A stretch of DNA of 64,000 nucleotides, taken from contig OY754466.1 in the NCBI GenBank assembly GCA_963575645.1, forward strand, positions 47,648,001 through 47,712,000, written 5' to 3'. This stretch comes from Xanthostigma xanthostigma. Lineage: Eukaryota > Arthropoda > Insecta > Raphidioptera > Raphidiidae. How positions within the stretch are numbered: position 1 is the first letter of the stretch; each line of letters opens with the position of its first letter. A program made the position numbers and the translations under genes. The notes under the pieces are model-generated. The model saw nothing but the letters and a program-made list of their open reading frames with translations. It had not been told where the DNA came from and did no database searches. This document shows positions 1-10,440 of this stretch, piece after piece.

Positions 1-110
1 TTTCAAACTTACGTTAATAAATATGTCGAATTAAATATTATTCATGTTACAAATTACGTTAATAAATATGTATGTTGAATAAAATAATAATAATTGTCAC
101 AGCCTACAGA
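1..110. repeat. Degenerate AT-rich direct repeat
   Basis: The string ACGTTAATAAATATG followed by GAATTAAATA, ATTCATGTTACAAA and the same start again gives about two degenerate units of roughly 45-50 bp. A second locus with the same units lies at 40928-41060, about 41 kb away, so this is an interspersed repeat rather than a local slippage product. I see no coding potential and cannot name the family. Confidence 0.55.
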
Positions 111-412
111 AAAAGATAGCATATGTCTGTCTATCTTCTAAAGATGACCCACATCAACCATTTTTATCTTTCAAAGACTTGTTAAAAAATAATGAGTTAT
201 TTGCAAAGCTATTTTGATCAACATAGAAGTAATCTTTATCCAATTAAATACCTTAATTATCTTAGGCATTTATTTTAGATCAAAATTGACCTATACACCG
301 TATCATTTATATGAATATTTTAGAAGATATCAAAGATTTAAAAAATACACGTAACAAAATAATTATGATTAACTTGTTTGGTGAGACTTGCGAAGCTATC
401 TTGACTGACATA

Positions 413-569
413 AGCTTTGTTCCGACCTCTCTGCAAACGGTAACAAAACCGTCCAAGCCATACGCAGTAGCTAAAACGTGTTCCAAAACCGATAAAACTT
501 CTTCGTTTTGGTTACTGCGCATGACTGGGACGGTTCTGTTACCGTTCGCAGAGAGGTCGGAACAGAGCT
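413..569. mobile_element. Fold-back MITE with about 42-bp inverted arms
   Basis: The left arm starts AGCTTTGTTCCGACCTCTCT and the right arm ends AGAGAGGTCGGAACAGAGCT. The arms continue inward through the AACGGTAACA and AACCGTCC blocks with a few mismatches and indels. The spacer is about 70 bp and has no transposase. No clear target duplication is visible. Reading frames across it on both strands (311-586 and 307-522) exist only because the arms lack stops. Confidence 0.7.
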
Positions 570-611
570 ATAATATCAATCCTTAACCGATTATTATCTT
601 TAATAAGGACA

Positions 612-647
612 TCTACAAATCCGGGCAAAGCCGGACCGGGCCGCTAG
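612..647 (+). mobile_element. Helitron 3' terminus (fragment)
   Basis: A GC-rich stretch with CCGGGCAAAGCCGG followed by GGGCCGCTAG and then T fits a Helitron 3' end: a short hairpin, then CTAG, then a host T. It stands out in AT-rich surroundings. The 5' end was not found. The fold-back at 413-569 may lie inside the same element. Confidence 0.5.
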
Positions 648-1179
648 TAGTTTTTAGAATTCACATCAGTAAACATAAAAAATTGAATGTGTGAAAAAAA
701 AATAAGTATAACGATTGTTATTTGTTTAATCGATGCACAAACAAAAATACGTGATCTGTTCTTTTAAGCGGTGATTACATTGTTAACAAAGTAAACTGTT
801 TACTGTACATTATCTCTGTTCCAATCATTCATTATTGGTAAACAATAATCTTCGTGTCGTGTGATTTTAAATAATTAGATAATGTTAAACGTGGTAATTA
901 GTAATTATACGGACAGTTAAATTTATCCCTATATGTCTAATTAAATGACCGTTTAAGGTCGCATCAAGTACACCTTAAGTAGCATTAATTAGTTTAGATT
1001 GGCAAGTAGGCAACCAACCAAGGAAGTATTATAATGGACAGCAGAGTGCATTCATAGCTTCTAATGTAGTTATATAGCTTTCTTTTAAAACACGCTTGCG
1101 ACTAGGGTCGCCCCTCAGATGAATAAATGAAATGGATAGAGCTTTGCTCACATTTTTTGTAGCCCGCAAATGATCACAT
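648..1179. other. Unassigned AT-rich DNA
   Basis: No gene, RNA or recognisable repeat end is seen. The short reverse frame at 1029-1268 has no recognisable domain. Confidence 0.4.
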
Positions 1180-2076
1180 TCTAAACGAATTCGGTAAAAA
1201 CAAATCTGTACCAATGCTGTCAAACTAGTTTTGACCAATTGAAAATGCGCAAAACTAGTTTTGCTCATTTTAAAACACTCAATACCCGTTTAAGGAGGTT
1301 GAGCCGTTTTACGAAGATAATGAAAAAAATCTGAAATAAAGCTTTTTTAATAGATTTTTTATGACAAAATTTTCTGTCAAAATCCAAAATCATTAGGAGA
1401 TTTATAAAGTTAAAAATTAAAAAAAACTTTTACATGTAGTCTTATGGAAAATATCTCAACCTAGCATGAAAACGGTACATTTTAATTTTTTGCAAATAAC
1501 CAAATACTGCCAGCAGTTCCGAAAACTATCTATGTAAAGCATCGATGTCTTACGCATATTTTAATATTTTTTCCAATTTAATTAGGAGACTTTTAATCAA
1601 TAAAAAAAATTATTAAACCTTAGCACTTTTCGATTATGGACTTTTATTATTGACAGATTTAACAATTTTAACTGAATTTTCAACTTTTTAATGATTTAAT
1701 TTTAATTCTTATTACTTCTAATTTCTTTTTTTAATTATTTACTGCAAAAAATATGTAAAATAGAGATATTTTGATAAATTTATTTTTTTTAACCTAACTT
1801 TGTACAAAAAATACGAAAGTTAGTCCATTAAGTATAAAGTACTGAAATAATTAATTAATATTAAAAAAAAATATTAATTTATGCCTTTATGACAATAATT
1901 TATTGATATCATCGACTTATAAACTATAAAAGTTCCCATTTAGAATTCGACTTACTTTTGATTGGGACTGTAACGGATCAACCTCCTTAAATGTAAGATT
2001 TCGGGTTTGGGCAATATTTGTTGGTCGAAACTAGTTTTGCGCATTTATTTCGGTCATTGACCGAATTCGGGTATAG
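1180..2076. mobile_element. Old inverted-repeat element split by a MITE
   Basis: On the left, CGAATTCGG is followed by AATGCGCAAAACTAGTTT. On the right, the reverse complement appears as AAACTAGTTTTGCGCATTT and then ACCGAATTCGG. The two halves look like ends of one older palindromic element. The TTAA-flanked MITE at 1290-1990 sits between them and must be younger. The family is unknown. Confidence 0.4.
1290..1990. mobile_element. TTAA-flanked MITE, copy 1 (piggyBac-like)
   Basis: The element is bounded by TTAA at 1290-1293 and 1987-1990. Its termini read GGAGGTTGAGCCGTT and AACGGATCAACCTCC, an inverted pair with one mismatch. A TTAA target is the hallmark of piggyBac-type elements (also seen in Kolobok). 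No transposase frame is present, so it is non-autonomous. A close copy at 17587-18193 shares the ends and most of the interior but lacks about 95 bp here, so both descend from one longer parent. Confidence 0.75.
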
Positions 2077-2496
2077 ATCGTAATTCGTAACATATTATGT
2101 AGGAAATCACGAAATAATTATCCTAACCTGTCTTTTTACCGGTAAGTAAATACACAATTTTACCTTAGGTGTAGAATATGTTTTTAACAAAGCTTTTACT
2201 TAGACAAAACATTGTGTTATATTATATTTATTTAAACAATAAGCTAAATGACTAAGATGCACAAAAAGAAATGTAAATCGTACTCCGAAAATGGTAAAGG
2301 AAAGTTTCGAGTATAACTTAACTGTAAAAAAGATACCGACGACAATAGTAGGTAAATGACAATTTAGTTTTTTGTTATCTGATAACAAAATTTGCATACA
2401 AAACATACGCAAGCTCGTTTTGTACATTGGTGAGGTAAAGTTGCCTATAACATAACTTACACTGTATAAAATTACAGTGGATTTCATTTATGACGA
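2077..2496. other. Unassigned AT-rich DNA
   Basis: Nothing recognisable. The 95-codon reverse frame at 2200-2487 shows no known motif and no splice or codon signal I would trust. Confidence 0.4.
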
Positions 2497-3233
2497 CCTC
2501 AGGTTTCGGTTATAGCGACGTAATTTAAAGTATACTTTTCTATATATATATATAAAAGAGTTCCGTGACTGATTGATTGACAGACAACGCACCGGCCAAA
2601 CCACTGAACGGATTGGGCTGAAATTTGGCAAACACATAGTTATTACGACGTAGGCATCCGCTAAGAACGGATTTTTGAAAATTCAACCCCTAAAAGGGTG
2701 TAACGGGGGTTCAAAATTTGCATGTAGAATCAACGCACAGTTCAAACCACTAGACGGATTGGGCTAAAATTTGGCTCACAGATAGTTATTATGACGTAGA
2801 CATCTGCTAAGAACAGATTTTTGAAAATTCAACCCCTAAAAGGGTGTAACGGGGGTTTAAAATTTGCATGTAGAAATCATATAAGATACATAATATATCA
2901 ATTCGCAAATGCGCAGTACTACTCTTTATCAACAAATAAAGAAGCACGTGTTTCGTGCTTTCTCAAAAACAACCCCTTCAGAGGGTGAAAAGAGGTAAAT
3001 AGTCTAAAGATCAACATGTGTGTCATTTTCAAGGTTTTCCAGGACGTTGATCACGTGAATGTCATCAATTTTTAAATTTATTAGAGGAATGTACGTCGTC
3101 CAAATAATGGGAATGCATCCATGTTTCGTCTCAATCGCGAGCGAAGCCGCGGCTAACGACTAGTCTTTCTATATAGCGACTTCCGGATATAGCGACGGAA
3201 TTATGTGGTCCCTTCATCATCGCTATAACCGAA
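2497..3233. mobile_element. TIR element interrupted by a Helitron
   Basis: TTTCGGTTATAGCGACG on the left is mirrored by CGCTATAACCGAAAT on the right. The right end reads CCTCTG followed by TA, like TA-target elements with CAG termini. Inner TATAGCGAC motifs also lie on the right. The 625-bp Helitron at 2539-3163 separates the two halves. The left terminus is eroded, so the class is uncertain; pogo-like is my best guess. Confidence 0.45.
2539..3163 (+). mobile_element. Non-autonomous Helitron
   Basis: It begins TCTATATATATATATAAAAG and ends with GCGAAGCCGCGG, GACTAG and a following T, which match the usual Helitron 5' TC and 3' hairpin-CTAG-T layout. Text such as the CGGATTGGGCTGAAATTTGG block is typical of these non-coding elements in insects. 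There is no Rep or helicase frame. An internal tandem duplication with 146-bp period (about 2587-2880) copies that block with the CCCCTAAAAGGGTGTAACGG hairpin. The base before TC is T rather than the usual A. Confidence 0.65.
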
Positions 3234-4198
3234 ATCCTCTGTATTTCAAATTAATTAGAATTTTGTGTCGATAAACTTTTCCACATATAGTGAGCGATTC
3301 TCTATTAGTTAGGTATATCGCTGTTAAATTTCTGTCTCACTTTAACATAATATGTAATGTTAAATTTGCCAGAAAGAGACAAAGAATTAACTGTAATTCT
3401 TACATGGACTGTGCAGAATAGTACCACTCTTTTGATCAATTTTTTCACATAAAAAAATCGAAAAATGTAACTTCAATTGAGCCGCAAATGGCACAGAATT
3501 TTCGACCAAGAAAATCTTAGATATTTTTAAATTGTTCATGATTTTTAAGAATTTTAAAAATGTCCAAAAATTTTTTTAACTAATGTAAAAATGTTTTATA
3601 CTTATTTATACCAGCATGTTTACAAAAAAAGCTACGCCGATTCCAAAAACACTTTTTTCGGTTTAGATTTTAATTATGGTGGACACATTTTTTTTTCAAA
3701 TGTCGAATAAAAATAATTCGTATATTGCCTAATGATTTTTTTGGTGCAAGAGACCAATATTGGAAAAAAAGGGGCACCATTCCTTTAAAATTAGTAACAA
3801 TGAAGTTGTTTGAGTTGGTATTACTATTGTTCAAATTAAAATGCACAGAAATGTTGTAGATTTTTTAGGTATGCCTCTCGGTATGGCATGTTTTCGAATT
3901 AGATATCTTACTGTGAAATGATTCTCATTAAAATTTTAATACACATTGTTCTTTCGTTCGTATCAAAAATTTTCATCGCATTTTTTGAAAAAACATGCGT
4001 AATACAAATTTATTACGAATTCTTGGAAATAAAAAAAAATGGAACGATGATTTCATTAAATATATTCCGAATGCTTGTTTTATTCGGCAGATGATTTTGC
4101 ACCATGTGATCAGGCATAAATCAAAGATTTGAATAAAATAATATTTTAACCATCAGTGAAACCATGCAGGGACTGAAGTCAAAAATTCATTGAACCTA
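3234..4198. other. Unassigned AT-rich DNA
   Basis: Long A and T runs, no recognisable gene, transposon end or tandem array. Confidence 0.4.
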
Positions 4199-4483
4199 AT
4201 TAAAAAAAAAAATGTCGACCAATTTTTCTCAGACCAATATATTGACAAAAAATAATAAAATTACAAATCAATATAACACAAGATGACGTTTCGATCCGGA
4301 TTTGGATCTTCTTCAGAAATATCTAAAAAATAAAAAAATTAATTAGTAATAAGTTATTTATTATCTAATAGAAATCACGAAAGATTGAAAGTTTGAATGA
4401 TATATTGGTCTGAGAAAAATTGGTCGACAATTTTATTTATTTGAAGAGTTCTATTCAGACGTTAATAAAGATTAAAAAAAAAA
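4199..4483 (-). mobile_element. Fold-back element with CTGAAGA/GAAACGTC core, family a
   Basis: Direct repeats ATTAAAAAAAAAA at 4199 and 4471 look like a 13-bp target duplication, though poly-A makes this weak. Inverted arms contain GTCGACCAATTTTTCTCAGA and its complement. On the minus strand the centre reads CTGAAGAAGATCC, a short loop, GGATCGAAACGTC: a 5-bp stem between CTGAAGA and GAAA. A 3' tail (plus-strand view) TTGAAGAGTTCTATTCAGAC is shared with family copies at 37.5, 42.9, 45.9, 54.0 and 63.4 kb. Probably a Penelope-like non-autonomous remnant (inference). Confidence 0.65.
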
Positions 4484-5150
4484 CTACAAAAATGTGTATT
4501 TAAGAATATGATTGATGATAAAATTGTTATGCTGTGAAAATGCTGACCAGAGACAATTAATAGCTGTTATTGACTATACTCAATGGTTATGCTAACGGAA
4601 TTTATTTTATCTGGACACAAACCAGGTTCCAACTTTAGTGATGACATTTAATAATGTCTAATTGTAAATGCAGAATAGATAACCGTATAGTTACTAGTTG
4701 GATGCAGAACCTTTCTCCGATGATTCAGTGAAGTAATTGCGTAAAAAATGTTCATGTTATTAGAAAACAAGATACCTGATAACCTGATATAAAAGTTTAA
4801 CAAAAACAAATGAAGAAGAGACGTTGCAAAGATCCGCATGTAAACAGTAAAGGTTATATGTGCAGGGACTTTTCCATATTGGTAATTACACGAGGACAAA
4901 TCAACTTTTTTGACGAAAGATATTCTAAAAACAATTATTTAGAGGAAACTTGGTTCAAATTAACTGGTATCCATATATTTGCTGCTTTTTAGTCGATTGC
5001 AAAAAAATATGTCATCAATTTAACATGGAAGTATATTTTTACACGCTTTATATTAACTTCACTTGTAAGTTTGTATGTATGTTTGTAACCTTTGTTTGGA
5101 CTACAGCAAGTGGTTTATTACTGTAGTATAATATGCCAGCACTGTAACTA
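4484..5150. other. Unassigned AT-rich DNA
   Basis: No recognisable feature. Overlapping short frames around 4648-4992 on both strands have no domain signature. Confidence 0.4.
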
Positions 5151-5238
5151 CAGTGGTTAGCCGTGCGGTCTAAGGCACGGGTCTTCGCTGACGTCAACTC
5201 TCGGAATCACGGGTCGTGGGTTCTAATCACGTCCACGC
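5151..5238 (+). mobile_element. tRNA-derived SINE head (Leu/Ser-like)
   Basis: TGGTTAGCCGTGCGGTCTAA matches the A-box region of tRNAs with a long variable arm, and GGGTTCTAATCACG about 55 bp downstream resembles a B box. The ends do not pair into an acceptor stem, so it is not a functional tRNA gene. T-rich sequence and a long fold-back (5319-5578) follow at once and may belong to the same composite element. Confidence 0.6.
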
Positions 5239-5318
5239 CGAAAAAAAAAATGATTTTTTTTCGGCAAATTTTTGACAATAAATCGAACTAAAAAGTGGAA
5301 AATAAATATAGTTTAAAA

Positions 5319-5578
5319 AAAACTAAAAAACACGCTTTACATTAAACTAAAATGTAAAAAATTTTTTTTTAAATAAGCTTAAAACAATAATGAATACTAA
5401 ATACTAGTATTATTGTGAAAAAAACGTGGGGCGCTCGATGTACGAAAATGTGAAACAAAGCGCCTCACGCTTTTTTCACAATAATACTAGTTTTTCTTAT
5501 TCATTATTGTTTTAAGCTTATTTTGAAAAAAAATATTTTTTACTTTTTAGTTTGATATAAAGCGTGTTCTTTAGTTTT
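5319..5578. repeat. Long fold-back (arms about 115 bp)
   Basis: The left arm starts AACTAAAAAACACGCTTTAC, passes AAGCTTAAAACAATAATGAA and ends near ACTAGTATTATTGTG. The right arm is its complement, ending AAAGCGTGTTCTTTAGTTTT. The spacer is only about 25 bp. A transcript would form one long imperfect hairpin. No coding content or target duplication was identified. Confidence 0.7.
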
Positions 5579-5985
5579 TTAGGCGCGAATAGCGTAAGCT
5601 AAAGCGCCTATATGTACTCGCTTTGTCTGTGAATCTGTGAATCTGTGAATCTGTGAATCTGTGAGTCACGCTTTTTGTATCCAGCGTACAGCCCAAACGC
5701 CTTAACCGATTTTAAAAAACTTTTTTTTGTTCGATTCGTCTCCGGGTAACTTAAATCCTAACGTCGCCCGATTTTTGAATTTTTGTCCCAGAGGGGAGAA
5801 AATTAGGAAAAAAAAAGTTTTTTGCTTATTTCTCGCTCAATTTAAATCAGATCGGTTTGAAACCAGTCTTAAACGAAAGAGGAGAACATTTTACATATAT
5901 TTCGTGTAACAGAATTTGCCCAAACAGTTTTTTTATCCCGATTTATATAGAAATAAATTCATTTTATACATAATTATATAGAAAT
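5579..5985. repeat. TAGGCGCG repeat, copy 1
   Basis: It opens with a 31-nt hairpin: outer stem TAGGCGC/GCGCCTA and inner TAGC-GTAA-GCTA. A 9-bp tandem (TGTGAATCT, about four units) follows, then text including AACGCCTTAACCGATTTTAA and TCGTCTCCGGGTAACTTA. A near-identical copy starts at 6545. Internal parts recur at 58346-58520 and 59825-59985. It is a non-coding interspersed element of unknown class; the frame at 5727-5909 is incidental. Confidence 0.65.
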
Positions 5986-6544
5986 GAATTCAATTTAATT
6001 GTTGCACGGTTTAACATGACAATTTAAAATACGAGCACCAAGGTAATTTGAAATAGAAAGGATTGATTTTTTTTTAAGTTGGACTAAGTCTAAACCAATT
6101 CTGAAAATTTTAGGGGGGGTTGCCCGATTATTTATATAAATAAATGACTTCAAAAGTAGGCATATTTAACATTGGCTTTATGGTAAAACGGTAGATGGAT
6201 GATATGTTTTCATTGATTTCTCCAAAACTAGTCGGTGGAAATTAAAAAAAAACTATTTAAATTAAAATTAAAACATTAATAAATTATTGAAAACAAAAAA
6301 ACCCGTTGTGCCCGACTAATTAAAAAGATATTTAATTAAATAAATATCTTTTTAATTATAAATAAATATTAAAAAAAGGCAAGCCTTTCATTTAAAATTG
6401 CCTTGGTAGTACTAAAATAAAAAGTTTGCATTTGTTCAAAAACGAATGCCATTATAAATATTGGTAAAATGCAACGCCTTCTGAGTTAACAATTTGAATA
6501 ACTAATTTAGAACATAAAACTTTGACAGTTGCAAACGTCATTTT
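5986..6544. other. Unassigned DNA between repeat copies
   Basis: AT-rich. It includes a block at 6440-6543 (GCAACGCCTTCTGAGTTAA, CTTTGACAGTTGCAAACGTC) that recurs at 7110-7190, 58680-58755 and 60125-60200, so part of it belongs to the same mosaic repeat family. Confidence 0.4.
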
Positions 6545-6990
6545 TAGGCGCGAATAGCGTAAGCTAAAGCGCCTATATGTACTCGCTTTGTCTGTACGTC
6601 TGTGAATCTGTGAATCTGTGAATCTGTACGTCCCACTTTTTTGTGTCACGCGTACAGCCTAAACGCCTTAACCGATTTTAAAAAACTTTTTTTTGATCGA
6701 TTCGTCTCCGGGTAACTTAGATCCTAACGTCGCCCGATTTTTGAATTTTGGCCCCAGAGGGGAGAAATTTAGGAAAAACGAAGTTTTTTGCTTATAGCTC
6801 GCTCATTTTAAATCGGATCGGCTCGAAACCTGTCTTAAACGAAAGAGGAGAAAATTTTACATAAGTTTCGTACAACAGAAAATGCCCAAACAGTTTTTTT
6901 ATACACATTTATATAGAAATAAATTCAATTTGATATAACCGATGGCAAACATCTTTCGGTTATCTCTCTCTGTTGCACGGCTTAACATGG
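6545..6990. repeat. TAGGCGCG repeat, copy 2
   Basis: It has the same 31-nt opening hairpin, the same 9-bp TGTGAATCT tandem (about three units, with TGTACGTC variants) and the same body as the copy at 5579, with scattered substitutions. It lies directly upstream of the block leading into the first mosaic unit at 7192. Non-coding. Confidence 0.65.
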
Positions 6991-7191
6991 CAATTTAAAA
7001 ATTGCGTATGTTCTGTCTTCAAATAAAATTGGTCGATAATATTATTTATTACAATAATGAAATTAAAAGATAGCATTTGTTCAAAAACGGATGCCGTTTC
7101 GAATATATGTGAAATGCAACGCCTTCTGAGTTAATAATTTGAATAACTAATTATTAGAACATAATACTTTGACAATGCAAACGTCACTTTT

Positions 7192-7720
7192 GACATTTCT
7201 TACCATTCTGACACCACGGATGATCGGATTGAAACCAAATTTTGGGAGGATGTTTGATATGCAAATATGAAGTGGCCTATTGTTTTTGGGGAACATCGGC
7301 GCATGCGTAAAAGAATATATCTCTTATAATGTTGTTTTATATAATAATAATATAGTTTTTAAAACGATTTATTCTTCTATCTATTTTTACTAGAAATTTT
7401 TGTAAATTTTTTGGGGAAAATCGGCGCATGCGCAAGAGATATATGCCGTCGTCGTTGTTTTTTTTTTTTAATAATAGCTGTGTACTTTTAATAATAGTTT
7501 TTATTCTATTTTACAAGAAAGTTTTGTAAAATGTTTTTTTTTTGAGGAAAAGTCGGCGCATGCGCAGAAGAGGTATAAGTTATAAAGTCGTTTGTATATA
7601 AGAATGGTATACTTTTCATAACGGTTTTTTATTCGATCTATTTTTACAAGAGTTTTGTACAATTTTTGGGAAAAATCGGCGCATGCGCAAAAGTGATACA
7701 TGCCATAGTTGTTTTTTATA
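7192..7720. repeat. About 125-bp tandem repeat with NRF1-like palindromes, copy 1
   Basis: After GACATTTCTTACCATTCTGA, four degenerate units follow, each ending in CGGCGCATGCGC. Palindrome starts are 7299 (one mismatch), 7424, 7556 and 7679, spaced 123-132 bp. GCGCATGCGC is the textbook NRF1 (fly Ewg) site. Units also share TTTTACAAGAAAGTTTTGTA-type text. Two more units occur at 12185 and 12310 and one at 10297. Regulatory activity is untested; this is transposon-like DNA. Confidence 0.65.
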
Positions 7721-7858
7721 GGGGAATTATAAAACGATCGAATAAAAAAAAACTTGGTGACTGATGATGAGAGACTGTTTTAATAACTTGAGATATTAAA
7801 ATAATAGTTGGGTGACTAAATTAATAAGTAAGCGACTGAATTACTAAGTGACTGACTA

Positions 7859-9416
7859 GAATGCCTTCGGTAATTTTGAAGCAGATATCTTCAACCGATT
7901 GAGATGAAAATTTGTATACACGTTTAGTTTGGATGACAATGCATGGTTAGCTGTGTGACGTCACTCTAAATCCAATATGGCGGACTAATTTTATTATGCT
8001 TTCCTACAATATGGGGATCAAATAAAAGGGCTTGCTGAGAATAACTCGAAAAATAAAGTGACGTCACTCTAAATCCAATATGACGGACTTCTAAAGAAGG
8101 CGGACTAATTTTATTATGCTTTCCTACAATATGGGCATAAATGAAAGGGCTTGCTGAGAACAACTCGAAAAATAAAGTGACGTCACTCTAAAACCAATAT
8201 GGTGGACTTCTAAAGATGGCGGACTAAGTTTATTATGCTTTCCTACAATATGGGTATCAAATGAAAGGGCTTGCTGAGAATAACTCGAAAAATAAAGTGA
8301 CGTCACTCTAAAACCAATATGGCGGACTTCCAAAGATGGCGGACTAAGTTTTTTATGCTTTCCTACAATATGGGTATCAAATGAAAGGGCTTACTGAAAC
8401 TAACTCAAAAAATAAAGTGACGTCACTCTAAATCAAATATGGCGGACTTCTAAAGATGACGGACTAATTTTATTATGCTTTCCTACAATATGGGTATCAA
8501 ATGAAAGGGCTTGCTGAGATAAACTCGAAAAATAATGTGACGTCACTCTAAAACCAATATGGCGGACTTCTAAAGATGGCAGACTAAGTTTTTTATGCTT
8601 TCCTACAATATGGGTATCAAATGAAAGGGCTTACTGAAACTAACTCAAAAAATAAAGTGACGTCACTCTAAATCAAATATGGCGGATTTCTAAAGATGGC
8701 GGACAAATTTTATTATGCTTTCCTACAATATGGGTATCAACTGAAAGGGCTTGCTGAGAATAACTCGAAAAATAAAGTGACGTTACTCTAAATCCAATAT
8801 GGCGGGCTTCTAAAGATGGCGGACTAATTTTATTATGCTTTCCTACAATATGGGTATAAATGAAAGGGCTTGCTGAGAATAACTCGAAAAATAAAGTGAC
8901 GTCAGTTTAAATCCAATATGGCGGACTTCTAAAGATGGCGGACTAAGTTTATTATGCTTTCCTACAATATGGGTATCAAATAAAAGGGCTTGCTGAGAAT
9001 AACTCGAAAAATAAAATGACGTCAGTCTAAATCCAATATGGCGGACTTCTAAAGATGGCGGATTAAGTTTATTATGCTTTCCTACAATATGGGTATCAAA
9101 TGATAGGGCTTGCTGAGAATAACTCGAAAAATAAAGTGACGTCACTCTAAATCCAATATGGCGGACTTCTAAAGATGACGGACTAAGTTTTTTATGCTTT
9201 CCTACAATATGGGTATCAAATAAAAGGGCTAACTGAAAACAACTCGAAATAAAAGTGACGTTACTCTAAATTCAATATGGCGGACTAAGTTTTTTATGCT
9301 TTCCTACAATATGGGTATCAAATGAAAGGGCTTGCTGAGAACAACTCGAAAAATACGATGACGTCATTCTAAATTCAATATGGCAGACTTCTAAAGATGG
9401 TGGACTTAGTTTTTTA
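7859..9416. repeat. 120-bp satellite array 1 (about 12 monomers)
   Basis: A unique leader (7859-7955, containing CAACCGATTGAGATGAAAAT) runs into tandem monomers of 120 bp. CCTACAATATGGG recurs near 8002, 8122, 8242, 8362, 8482, 8602, 8722, 8842, 8961, 9081, 9201 and 9303. Monomers carry TGACGTCA plus two ATGGCGG sites (CCAATATGGCGG and AAAGATGGCGG). Diagnostic variants around 8391 and 8631 repeat at 240 bp, a dimeric higher-order period. Because 120 is a multiple of 3, reverse frames at 7966-8333 and 8843-9145 stay open; they are not genes. Confidence 0.9.
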
Positions 9417-9760
9417 CCCCGGAATTGTTTCTTTAAAAACTCCACATTTGCCCCTTCCCGTTTCACTGCGAGACAATTCGCATACCCCTTTATCGTTCAG
9501 CCCGGAATTGTGTTTTTAAAAACTCCACATTTGCCCCTTCCCGTTTCACTGCGAGACAATTCGCATACCCGTTTATCGTTCACCCCGGAATTGTTTTTTT
9601 AAAAACTCCACATTTGCCCCTTCTCGTTTAAGTGCGAGTCAATTCGCATACCCCTTTATCGTTCACCCCGGAATTACAATTCGCATACCCGTTTATCGTT
9701 CACCCCGGAATTATTTTTTTAAAAACTCCACCTCTGCCCTATCGCGTTTCACTGCATATA
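9417..9760. repeat. 83-bp tandem repeat (about 4.4 units)
   Basis: Units start CCCGGAATTG at 9418, 9501 and 9584, a period of exactly 83 bp, then at 9667 and 9704. The fourth unit has a 46-bp deletion. Each contains AAAAACTCCACATTTGCCCC and CAATTCGCATACCC. It directly abuts the 120-bp array. It is missing from the second mosaic copy. The frame at 9632-9859 is an accident of the repeat. Confidence 0.85.
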
Positions 9761-10172
9761 TGCTATATAAAGTCGTTTTTATATAATAATTGGGTAGTTT
9801 TCATAACGGTTTATTTTTCTATCTGTTTTTACAAGAAAGTTATGAATTTTTTTTTCTAAACTCATAATTTCAGAACTATTTTGAAAAAAAATCTGTTGTT
9901 CATTTGTTCTGAAGATGTTAGTTAGGTAGTTCTTTGTTTAATTTTTGCATGACATAATAACATATTACATAGAGAACCATGAAATTATTAAAATTATTTT
10001 TTTCCTTTCTGTGTTTCATTATTTTCAACTGTTATTTTTTTCTTAGATTAAGTAAATTAAGTTATATATTAAGCTCCAAGTGTCGTTAAATATATACACC
10101 GATTTTCAAACAAAACACCGGGGTATATGCTGTAAAATTTCGCGCCTTGTAATTCTTGAATTACTTGATCAT
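9761..10172. repeat. 3' module of the mosaic repeat, copy 1
   Basis: The sequence from AGATGTTAGTTAGGTA through TTTCTGTGTTTCATTATTTT to CGCGCCTTGTAATTCTTGAA recurs in the same order at 12326-13290. It marks the right part of the repeated mosaic. Non-coding and AT-rich. Confidence 0.6.
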
Positions 10173-10187
10173 ATACTCCCACTGGTT

Positions 10188-10360
10188 GACATTTCTTACC
10201 ATTCCGACACAACGGATGATCGGATTGTAACCAAATTTTGGGAGGATGTTTGATATGCAAATATAAAGTGATTTATTGTTTTTTTGGGGAACATCGGCGC
10301 ATGCGCAAAAGAGTATATCTTTTATAATGTTGTTTTATAAAATAATAATATAGTTTTTGA
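10188..10360. repeat. Start of second mosaic unit
   Basis: GACATTTCTTACCATTCCGA at 10188 repeats the sequence at 7192, 2996 bp upstream, followed by the same GGATGATCGGATTG and CCAAATTTTGGGAGG text and one GCGCATGCGC at 10297-10306. The homologous text then gives way to the GACGTGATAACGTC module. Confidence 0.65.
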
Positions 10361-10440
10361 CGTGATAACGTCTTATAAATTGATGAAACACCAATCTTAT
10401 AAATTGATAAAACACCGGCTGCATGTACGAAAAAGTGTCA
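10356..10440. repeat. One end of the ACGTGATAACGT repeat
   Basis: TTTTGACGTGATAACGTC followed by two TTATAAATTGAT blocks and AAACACCGGCTGCATG. Complete versions lie at 11923-12081, 58193-58893 and 59670-60341. The opposite end is absent here; a 17-bp minisatellite replaces the interior. Confidence 0.6.
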
